From Micrococcales bacterium (lineage in GTDB: Bacteria; Actinomycetota; Actinomycetes; Actinomycetales; Dermatophilaceae), in assembly GCA_003157445.1 (NCBI GenBank), contig PMJN01000534.1, positions 1 through 8,348 on the forward strand: a DNA stretch of 8,348 nt, given 5' to 3'. The first letter of the stretch is position 1. Each line of letters opens with the position of its first letter. Position numbers and translations under genes: made by a program. Below are positions 1-4,936 of this stretch, in pieces. A model generated the notes under the pieces. It saw nothing but the letters and a program-made list of their open reading frames with translations. It was not told where the DNA came from and ran no database searches.

Positions 1-625
1 GTACGCGACAGAGCCGACGAAAGATTCGAGGTAGAACTCAAATGGCTCGGTACGCGATGGCGACCAGTGGTGTGGCTCGACACAGTGAGAAACCTCTCCA
101 TACGCCTACGAGGTCAGCTGTCGGGTTCGGATGGGAGATTGCACCCGGTCTTCAGTCGGCAGATCGACTGGAGGTCGATCAACCACCGAAAGACTTCACC
201 CCAAGGAGCGTCTCTCGACGCCCCAATTGTGGGTCCCCCGCTCCTGCCAAGCGGATGTTGAGAGTCTTGAATGCGGTGACAGGACTAGGCGAACCGCATC
301 AAGTACTCCGCCGAAAATGACGAAGCCCGATGACCATACACACGCGGAGCCCACAAGTCACATCTCGGACGCGGGAGACCAAAACACCACCCAAATAGCC
401 ACGTGATCGGGTCACCTCCGGCCAGTGCGGGACACGCCGAAGGAGGGATTCCTCGACTTCGTTGTTGCCCCAGGATGCGCTACAGGCTTCTTGACCCGCC
501 GAGAACAGGCCGGCCCCGACCTCGTCCAGATCGCAGGCCAAGGCGTTGCAGTCATAGGCCCAGATCGATAGCAACCAGTTGGGCCTCCGCCCACGCCATG
601 ATGGTCACCAGTTCCGTCACGGCAG
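1..625. other. No supportable gene; flank of decayed IS element
   Basis: Short open frames exist on both strands but none shows a recognisable domain, a ribosome-binding site or a plausible protein composition. On the minus strand two short stretches look mildly protein-like (about 560-620, and about 420-575 in a different frame), which could be remains of one broken gene, but I cannot name it. An 8-base repeat, GTACGCGA, occurs at 1-8 and again at 50-57. The region directly adjoins the right end of the IS200/IS605 remnant, so it may be target DNA or another eroded mobile segment. Confidence 0.6.
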
Positions 626-653
626 CTTGACATCCTCCCGGCCGTGAACGGCC
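626..653 (-). repeat. IS200/IS605 right-end (RE) hairpin and terminus
   Basis: On the minus strand GGCCGTTCACGGCC (653-640) is a perfect 6-bp stem with a tiny loop, followed by GGGAGGATGTCAAG ending at 626. This hairpin plus GGGAGGATGTCA arrangement, about 15 bases downstream of the tnpB stop, matches right ends recognised as single-stranded DNA by Y1 transposases. It seems intact although the genes are not. The exact cleavage point, within the last few bases, is inferred. Confidence 0.75.
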
Positions 654-800
654 AAGATTCCAACTGCTATGCGACCTTTGGGGGCCGTGCAGGTTGAGGT
701 TCACGCTTCACAGACCGAGCCAAGACTCTGCGGTCTGCACGCGCTGTCACGACATGTCCTGCCGCGGTGTTTCTGGCCGCGTTCGCCCTGTGCCCGCAAG
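626..800 (-). ncRNA. Possible omega-RNA (reRNA) scaffold of the tnpB remnant
   Basis: In active TnpB systems the guide RNA is made from the 3' part of tnpB through the right end, and the guide itself is the DNA just outside the element. Here the corresponding stretch covers the zinc-finger end of the tnpB remnant and the intact RE hairpin, so the guide would start at about 625 and read leftwards. This placement rests on the family rule. I see no promoter, and the protein partner is dead in this copy, so any RNA would need a TnpB supplied from elsewhere. The 5' limit is arbitrary. Confidence 0.25.
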
Positions 801-1563
801 AAACGCACACGAAGGTCGCTTGGCTCTTGCGACTCTGCGATGCGATGTGCTTGCAGGCGTTGCAGGTCTGGGCCGCGTACGCAGCGTTGACTTTCTCGAC
901 CTGGGCGCAAGCCTTCTGCTCCGACGGGGTCACGAGCAGACCCCAACCGGGTTGAGGATGCCCCGATTGAGGTCGGTCTTCTGTGCGGTGTTTCTGCCCG
1001 GCTTCTGCACGTTCCCCGCCCGGAGCGGGTCATACCTTCGACGTTGAGGTTCTCGACTCGGATCGCGTCGAACCCGCCCAGTCGCGCAAGACGCGGTACG
1101 ACTTCCAGCCAGCGAAGGAGCGGCTGCGTTTGAACTGCACTCAGCCGATCTTGGGGACCAACACGCTGCAGCGTGCCCGGTTGTATTGCCGGACCCGCAA
1201 CCCCGCAAGCCCGACGACCCGCAACCCCTCATGCTCGCCGGCTTCACGCCACGTCGGGCGCCGATGGGTCCCGGCAGAGACGTTTCGCCACCCCTGGCCG
1301 AGGTCTCCCAACGCCTGCTGCTGAACCGTCTGCGACCCGCAGGCAAGCCACGGCTCCGACGCGCAGGACGCGGTCAGCTGTGCGACCTGGGCGTTGAACC
1401 CGGTAGTGGGCCCTTTCCAACGCCGCCACATCAGGGGCTGCTCAAGGCCAAGGTTCCACACGTACAGGGCATGGCCGTACTGCTCCAACAGGAGCACTTC
1501 CTGTGCGGCGCTCGGGTACAGACGGGACCTCATGGCCCACAACGCGGCTGTGGCCTGCGACAC
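667..1563 (-). pseudogene. tnpB: tnpB remnant (RNA-guided RuvC nuclease, IS605 orfB), broken
   Basis: TnpB is the RNA-guided DNA nuclease carried by IS605-type elements. The N-terminal 140 codons (1563-1141) show the typical start of the family (RLYPSAAQEVLLLEQYGHAL, then VWNLGLEQ), and the C-terminal part (about 950-667) carries the Zn-ribbon: CNAC, then VCVSCGHRANA. Damage is extensive. Codon 141 is TGA where the family context KIGWVQFK expects Trp (1141-1143). Near 1070-1085 the text jumps from YRVLRDWAG straight to FDAIRVENLNVEGMTRS in another frame, so the RuvC-I segment with its catalytic Asp is gone. Further frame changes follow near 1010-1020 and 945-955. The last RuvC Asp, normally in NADRN, reads NAARN. 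The remaining length is about 300 codons against roughly 370-430 in the family. The identity is sure; nuclease activity is very unlikely. Confidence 0.9.
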
Positions 1564-1607
1564 CCCGGTGGGAACCAGAGCCCAATACTGGCCGTGATCG
1601 CAGCGTC

Positions 1608-1984
1608 GTGCACAACCTCCACGTCCACTTGGTGTTCGTCGCCAAGTACCGCCGTGGCGTGCTCAACACGCAGATGCTCAACCCGTGCGAACAAGTCATC
1701 GCGCAGGTATGGGCAGACTTCGACACGACCCTTGCCGAGTTCAACGAAGCCCAAGACCATGTCCACCTACTCGTGCAGCACCCACCCAAGATGGCACTCT
1801 CCTACCTCGTCAACTCCCTCAAGGGCGTCTGGTCGCGGCGACTGCGGCAGGACTTCACCGGCCGGATCAACCAGGCGGGAATGCGTGAAGGTCCTGGTCC
1901 CCGTCGTACTTCGCCCGATCATGCGGCGGCCCGCCACTGCACATCGTCAATGACTACATCGCAGACCAGGAACGACCCGACTAA
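1608..1984 (+). pseudogene. tnpA: tnpA remnant (IS200/IS605 Y1 HUH transposase), frameshifted
   Basis: TnpA is the small HUH-type transposase that excises and inserts IS200/IS605 elements as single-stranded circles. The frame from 1608 gives VHNLHVHLVFVAKYRRGVL, then the HUH motif in DHVHLLVQHPPKMALSYLVN, then KGVWSRRLRQDF. At about 1887-1893, after NQAGMRE, the frame shifts. The text continues one frame over as WSPSYFARSCGGPPLHIVND, followed by YIADQERPD and a TAA at 1982-1984; its Tyr is the expected catalytic nucleophile. So both active-site motifs exist but not in one reading frame. Upstream, RDRSV-like codons are in frame, but no clear start codon is seen, so the start is uncertain; GTG 1608 is a working choice. 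It diverges from tnpB, as in IS605. One frameshift in a homolog this clear suggests fairly recent decay; a sequencing error cannot be excluded. Confidence 0.85.
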
Positions 1985-1997
1985 GCAAGGCTTCCTG

Positions 1998-2015
1998 CCT
2001 GCCCTAAAGGACAGG
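1998..2015 (-). repeat. IS200/IS605 left-end (LE) subterminal hairpin
   Basis: Fourteen bases after the tnpA stop, the minus strand reads CCTGTCCTTTAGGGCAGG: a 7-bp stem with one G-T pair around the loop TTTA. The plus strand has a C-A mismatch at the same place, so the fold is better on the minus strand, the strand on which tnpB is sense and the RE hairpin is followed by its GGGAGGATGTCA. The position and single-strand bias fit a TnpA recognition hairpin. Its true end and the neighbouring target motif cannot be fixed from one copy. Confidence 0.55.
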
Positions 2016-2030
2016 GTTTCCACCCCCGAT

Positions 2031-2374
2031 CACCGATGACCCTGTGGACCACCGTCGTGCTCGCCGTGGGACTTCCACGACGACGCCGAGCCGACGGTGG
2101 CGGGCGCGATGGACACCGGCGTCGCACCGAAGTCCGTGCCCCGCGACCAGCGTCGACATCCGGCAAGGCCACGCCATCAGCCTCGTGGCAGAGCGCGCCA
2201 GTCAGTCGTGGCCAAAGGCGCGCATGCAAGCGCAACGCCTGCCAGGACTGGCACCCAACCAGTGCACACCGATGAGGTTAACGATCGCCGCCCTGCGCGA
2301 CCTCCAGGCTTCCGACCTGGCGAATCGCATCGCAGCGGTCCGGAAGCGAGCCGCGTCCATGACCTCTAGACGAG
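2031..2374. other. Intergenic stretch without a recognisable gene
   Basis: Several overlapping frames are open on the plus strand, as expected at high GC, and one runs on into the antisense of the neighbouring repressor gene. Their products are rich in Arg, Pro and Ala with no domain I recognise and no ribosome-binding site. No tRNA, repeat array or convincing terminator was seen. It is probably DNA that flanked the IS insertion. Confidence 0.5.
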
Positions 2375-3073
2375 CTAGGCCGAGGTGTCTGCGAACACGT
2401 GCAGGGCCACGTCCTCGGGAAGCGACACCTCCGTGGCTGCGTCGGCACCCTCGCGCAGGACAACGATCCAGACGCCCTCCCGGCGAATGAGGACTCGCCG
2501 CCCTGGCATCAAACCAGCCCGGGTCAGCAGGCTCAGCGACTGCGGGTCCACCTGAGCCGGCTCCCCGATCCTGCGCACCGTGGCGACGTTGACGCCATCA
2601 TCGACCAGGTGCACTAGGTTGCTCACCCCTAGGCGGAAGTCCTCGTTCAGCGGCTCCCCCAGCTCATCCAGGCCCGGGATCGGGTTGCCGTAGGGACTTT
2701 CCCGATGCTCACCCAGCAGAGCCAGGATCTTGCGCTCGACCCGCTCACTGACAACGTGCTCCCACCGGCACGCCTCATCATGGACGTACTCCCACTCAAG
2801 GCCCAGGACGTCGACCAGCAGTCGTTCGGCCAGCCGGTGCTTGCGCATCACACGCACCGCTTTCTGGCGCCCCTCGGCGGACATCTCGAGGTGCCGGTCC
2901 CCAGCGAGCGAGAGCAAACCGTCCCGTTCCATCCTCGCCACGGTCTGAGAAACGGTCGGACCAGAGTGGCCCAGACGCTCGGCGATGCGGGCTCGCAGCG
3001 GGACGATGCCCTCTTCTTCGAGCTCATAGATCGTCCGCAGGTACATCTCGGTGGTATCAATCAAGTCCGTCAC
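2375..3073 (-). CDS. ideR: DtxR/IdeR-family iron(II)-dependent transcriptional repressor
   Basis: This is a 232-residue cytoplasmic regulator which, when loaded with Fe(II) (Mn(II) in relatives), dimerises on operators of iron uptake, siderophore and storage genes. The N-terminal winged helix is at about 4-65 (TTEMYLRTIYELEEEG; the recognition helix SGPTVSQTVARMERDGLL is at 37-54). The dimerisation and metal domain follows at about 70-140, and an SH3-like C-terminal domain at about 150-226. Every metal ligand known from DtxR/IdeR is present: Met10, Cys102, Glu105 and His106 at the primary site; His79, Glu83 and His98 at the ancillary site, with Glu171 and Gln174 as the probable SH3 ligands. 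Length matches IdeR (230). The start is GTG at 3073-3071, preceded by GAGAGGGTGG; the N-terminus then aligns with IdeR from its first residue. It diverges from the hotdog gene with an 81-bp gap. I see no 19-bp iron box there, so self-regulation is not supported. A Mn-type paralog is possible. Confidence 0.95.
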   Translation of the reverse strand: MTDLIDTTEMYLRTIYELEEEGIVPLRARIAERLGHSGPTVSQTVARMERDGLLSLAGDRHLEMSAEGRQKAVRVMRKHRLAERLLVDVLGLEWEYVHDEACRWEHVVSERVERKILALLGEHRESPYGNPIPGLDELGEPLNEDFRLGVSNLVHLVDDGVNVATVRRIGEPAQVDPQSLSLLTRAGLMPGRRVLIRREGVWIVVLREGADAATEVSLPEDVALHVFADTSA

Positions 3074-3142
3074 ACATCCACCCTCTCACTGATGACCCGA
3101 TGGCGGGATGGCTCACCAGCGCACCCTTTCGGAGCCAGAGGC

Positions 3143-3148
3143 TAGCGT
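3143..3148 (+). promoter_or_regulatory. -10 box TAGCGT for leaderless hotdog gene
   Basis: TAGCGT fits the actinobacterial -10 pattern TANNNT and sits exactly 7-12 bases before the A of ATG 3155, so transcription could start on the start codon. No Shine-Dalgarno lies at normal spacing; the nearest GAGG (3138-3141) is 13 bases away. The box is inside the dyad GGCTAGCGTTAGCC (3140-3153), which may also bind a repressor. No strong -35 is seen. Confidence 0.5.
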
Positions 3149-3154
3149 TAGCCC

Positions 3155-3874
3155 ATGAGCGAGTCCTTCGTCGTCCCTACACGGTTCTGTGGTGCTCCCG
3201 AATCTGGCAACAGAGGCTGGACGAGCGGTCACCTAGCCCAACTCGTGGACGGGGCTCAGGACGGTGGCGCGGTCACGGTTCGCCTTCGCACGCCCCCGCC
3301 ACTGGACACCGAGATGGCGATCTCCCGCGGTGACGACGGCACGGTGGAGGTCTGGGACGGCCAGGTCCTGGTAGCCCAGGCCTTTCCCGCCGAGCCGCTG
3401 GACACCACCGAGGTCCCGCTGCCGGTCAGCTACGCACAGGCTCTGGCGGCTGGACCGGCCTACGAAGGCCTACGTTCGCATCCCTTCCCTACCTGCTTCG
3501 CCTGTGGGACCAAGCGGGACCCCTCTGACGCACTCTGCCTGCACACCGGACTGCTGGCCGGGCACAGCACGCTACGCGCGGCCGCCTGGACGCCACGCGA
3601 GAGCGCCCCCGAGCTGGTCTGGGCTGCCTTGGACTGCCCAGGTGCCTGGGCCTGTGGCATCGCCGGACGCGAGCTGGTGCTCGGGACCATGACGGCATCG
3701 ATCCAAGAGCTCCCATTAGTGGGCGAACCTCATGTTGTGATGGCCTGGCCTCGCAGACAGGACGGTCGCAAGTACTACAGCGGGACCTGTCTGTATGCCG
3801 CCGACGGACGCTTGTTCGCCCAGGCCGATGCGGTGTGGACTGCCGTGGACGCCACAGTTGTTCGCCCGAAGTGA
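3155..3874 (+). CDS. Hotdog-fold (thioesterase-like) protein, substrate unknown
   Basis: This 239-residue soluble protein has no signal peptide or membrane segment. It resembles a group of actinobacterial proteins usually described as hotdog or acyl-CoA thioesterase-like. Visible marks are FCGAPESGNRGW near the start (11-22), RLRTPPPL (43-50), a Cys pair in CFACGTKRDPSDAL (114-127), VWAALDCPGAWA (155-166) and a closing strand LFAQADAVWTAV (220-231). Two hotdog halves of about 90-100 residues each fit the length. Members of the fold bind acyl-CoA or similar thioesters, but a catalytic residue cannot be named from sequence alone, so activity is inferred. It diverges from the DtxR-type repressor; shared control is possible but unproven. 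The start ATG 3155 is chosen because the -10 box TAGCGT is correctly placed for a leaderless mRNA and the FCG motif follows immediately. Confidence 0.75.
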   Translation: MSESFVVPTRFCGAPESGNRGWTSGHLAQLVDGAQDGGAVTVRLRTPPPLDTEMAISRGDDGTVEVWDGQVLVAQAFPAEPLDTTEVPLPVSYAQALAAGPAYEGLRSHPFPTCFACGTKRDPSDALCLHTGLLAGHSTLRAAAWTPRESAPELVWAALDCPGAWACGIAGRELVLGTMTASIQELPLVGEPHVVMAWPRRQDGRKYYSGTCLYAADGRLFAQADAVWTAVDATVVRPK

Positions 3875-3913
3875 GCTCGATTGCTTGCAACCGCTCCAGT
3901 GACCTAGGTGCCC

Positions 3914-3929
3914 CGTGACTTAGATCACA
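3914..3929 (+). promoter_or_regulatory. CRP/GlxR-like operator upstream of the oxidoreductase gene
   Basis: CGTGACTTAGATCACA matches the CRP/GlxR consensus TGTGA-N6-TCACA at nine of ten defined positions; only the first T is C. Its centre is about 52 bases before ATG 3974. An imperfect direct copy of the left half, GTGACCTAG (3899-3907), lies 16 bases upstream of GTGACTTAG (3915-3923). The position suits control of the gene at 3974. Which regulator binds is inferred. Confidence 0.5.
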
Positions 3930-3973
3930 TCACAGACTGGAATGATGATAAATAGTTGACGGTTCAATTTCAT

Positions 3974-4627
3974 ATGAGCGCCCTTGTGCAGAGTACCTCC
4001 CCTGACGTCACCGACTTCGAGACCGAGTTCGCCGGCCAGCTTGCTCTCTCCCGGGATGGCCAAGACCTGCTGTTTCGCAGTGCCCGCACCGCCAACAAGT
4101 TCACTGATGAGCCAGTCAGCGACGAGCAGGTCAAGGCGATCTACGACCTGGCCAAGTGGGCGCCGACCTCGATGAACAACCAGCCCCTGCGCATACTGCT
4201 GGTCCGCTCGCAGCAGGCACGCGAGCGCCTCGTGCAGACCATGGCCGACGGCAACAAGATAAAGACCGCTGCCGCCCCCCTGGTCGCCATCCTGGCCGCG
4301 GACCACGCCTTCCACGAGAACTTCCCCAAGACGTTCCCTCACTTCCCCGGCGCCCGCGACATGTTCGCCGCCGATGACACCATGCGCGTGAACACGGCTG
4401 AGCTGAACGCCACCCTGCAGGTCGCCTATTTCATCCTCGCTGTACGCGCCGCCGGCCTGGCCGCAGGCCCGATGACCGGCTATGACACTGACGCCCTGAA
4501 CGAGGCATTCTTCCCCGGCGGCGAGCACAAGGTCCTGGCCGTCATCAACATCGGCAAGCCCGGCCCCAACGCCTGGATGGACCGGCTGCCGCGGCTGGAC
4601 TTCGACGAGGTCGTCAGCACCGTATAA
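3974..4627 (+). CDS. Nitroreductase-family oxidoreductase, RutE/HadB-like (malonic semialdehyde reductase type)
   Basis: This predicted FMN-dependent NAD(P)H oxidoreductase of 217 residues is cytoplasmic. It resembles E. coli RutE, which reduces malonic semialdehyde to 3-hydroxypropionate during pyrimidine breakdown. Shared segments, in order: FRSARTANKFTDEPVSDEQV (34-53), AKWAPTSMNNQP (60-71, FMN phosphate region), GNKIKTAAAPLVAIL (93-107), GLAAGPMTGYD (161-171, the RutE-type GPM[ST]GFD), INIG (191-194) and RLPRLDFDE near the end. About 20 residues at the N-terminus exceed RutE (196 aa). ATG 3974 is chosen over the in-frame TTG 3956, though neither has a clear Shine-Dalgarno. No other rut genes are nearby, so a general quinone or aldehyde reductase role is equally possible. 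An AT-rich patch and a CRP-like site (3914-3929) precede it, suggesting regulation by a CRP/FNR-family protein. Confidence 0.85.
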   Translation: MSALVQSTSPDVTDFETEFAGQLALSRDGQDLLFRSARTANKFTDEPVSDEQVKAIYDLAKWAPTSMNNQPLRILLVRSQQARERLVQTMADGNKIKTAAAPLVAILAADHAFHENFPKTFPHFPGARDMFAADDTMRVNTAELNATLQVAYFILAVRAAGLAAGPMTGYDTDALNEAFFPGGEHKVLAVINIGKPGPNAWMDRLPRLDFDEVVSTV

Positions 4628-4678
4628 CTCGCGCGCCGGCGCCTGCCCAAAGCCTGGACAAACCATTGCGGAGCGACC

Positions 4679-4804
4679 GTAGGGAGACCTACCGTTGAAC
4701 GTGCAGATGGAAGGAGGTGGTCGTCCGAGTGAATAAGCAACGGACGTGTGAGGTGGCTGCGCAGTAGATCAGCCGCGGCCGACCGCCTCCAGGGGCAATC
4801 GGCC
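4679..4804 (+). promoter_or_regulatory. Structured RNA leader with sequestered Shine-Dalgarno (candidate)
   Basis: Hairpin P0 is GTAGG-GAGA-CCTAC (4679-4692), a GNRA tetraloop. A very strong Shine-Dalgarno AAGGAGGTGG (4711-4720) follows. GGAGGTGGTCG (4713-4723) pairs with CGACCGCCTCC (4780-4790): 11 bp with one U-G (P1). Inside it are P2, CGTCCG/CGGACG (4722-4727 with 4741-4746), with a GTG start codon in its loop, and P3, GTGGCTG/CAGCCGC (4753-4759 with 4770-4776), with one U-G. P2 shares two bases with the end of P1, so together they make a three-way junction. GGCCGA (4777-4782) can also pair with TCGGCC (4799-4804), as a pseudoknot or an alternative that would disturb P1. The U-G pairs would be A-C mismatches on the other strand, so the fold belongs to the plus strand. 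Ligand, promoter and controlled gene are not visible. I do not recognise the family. Confidence 0.5.
4729..4767 (+). CDS. 12-codon ORF inside the structured RNA (leader peptide?)
   Basis: GTG 4729 follows AAGGAGGTGG with 11 bases between the GGAGG core and the start, and encodes VNKQRTCEVAAQ before TAG. Its start lies in the loop of stem P2 and its end in the loop of stem P3, so translation and folding must exclude each other. A second short frame, TTG 4695 to TAA 4736 (NVQMEGGGRPSE), overlaps it and reads through the Shine-Dalgarno itself. There is no run of one amino acid, so classical attenuation on a charged tRNA is not suggested. Whether either peptide is made is unknown. Confidence 0.3.
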   Translation: MNKQRTCEVAAQ

Positions 4805-4842
4805 CGGACGAAGTCTCGTGACAGCGATCTCATATAGGCACC

Positions 4843-4905
4843 GCAGCCCGCGAGGATGTGCGACCCGTCCAACGCACCCTGGTACTGCCAGACCTCGCGG
4901 GCTGT
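4843..4905 (+). ncRNA. Branched RNA stem downstream of the leader (candidate)
   Basis: CAGCCCGCGAGG (4844-4855) pairs perfectly with CCTCGCGGGCTG (4893-4904), and a G-U pair (4843/4905) extends it to 13 bp. The 37-base interior holds two more hairpins: GTGCG/CGCAC (4858-4862 with 4873-4877) and CTGG/CCAG (4879-4882 with 4888-4891), a second three-way junction. A T-run is absent, so it does not look like an intrinsic terminator. It lies 38 bases beyond the sequestered-SD structure and could be part of the same RNA. A bidirectional transcription end between the converging genes is the simpler alternative. Confidence 0.4.
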
Positions 4906-4936
4906 TACACGCCCTGACGGTCCTTGGCCTGTTAGA

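Larger units (their letters stand above)
626..2030. mobile_element. Degenerate IS200/IS605-family element (divergent tnpA/tnpB)
   Basis: The segment has the IS605 layout: tnpA on the plus strand and tnpB on the minus strand, transcribed away from each other, with subterminal hairpins at both ends instead of inverted repeats. The right end lies just past the tnpB stop (hairpin 640-653, then GGGAGGATGTCAAG on the minus strand, 639-626), a layout typical of this family in actinobacteria. The left end lies just past the tnpA stop (hairpin 1998-2015). The length of about 1.4 kb is below the roughly 1.7-2 kb I expect for a complete two-gene member, which agrees with the internal deletion seen in tnpB. 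Both genes are broken, so the copy should not move by itself. The outer boundaries are estimates, most of all the left one; this family makes no target duplication that would fix them. Confidence 0.88.

Noticed and set aside
42..406. Two overlapping open frames of about 90 codons near the left edge
   Set aside because: No recognisable domain, no Shine-Dalgarno and low-complexity composition; most likely chance frames.
2044..2490. 148-codon plus-strand open frame
   Set aside because: Arg/Pro/Ala-rich composition, no ribosome-binding site, and its last third is antisense to the DtxR-type gene.
3140..3153. Possible DtxR/IdeR iron box (GGCTAGCGTTAGCC)
   Set aside because: The dyad is even-length, whereas the iron box TTAGGTTAGSCTAACCTAA is odd-length; only partial matches appear when the two are aligned.
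4628..4650. GC-rich palindrome GCGCCGGCGC after the oxidoreductase gene, considered as a terminator
   Set aside because: There is no loop and no T-run; a tight self-complementary GC run is expected at this base composition.
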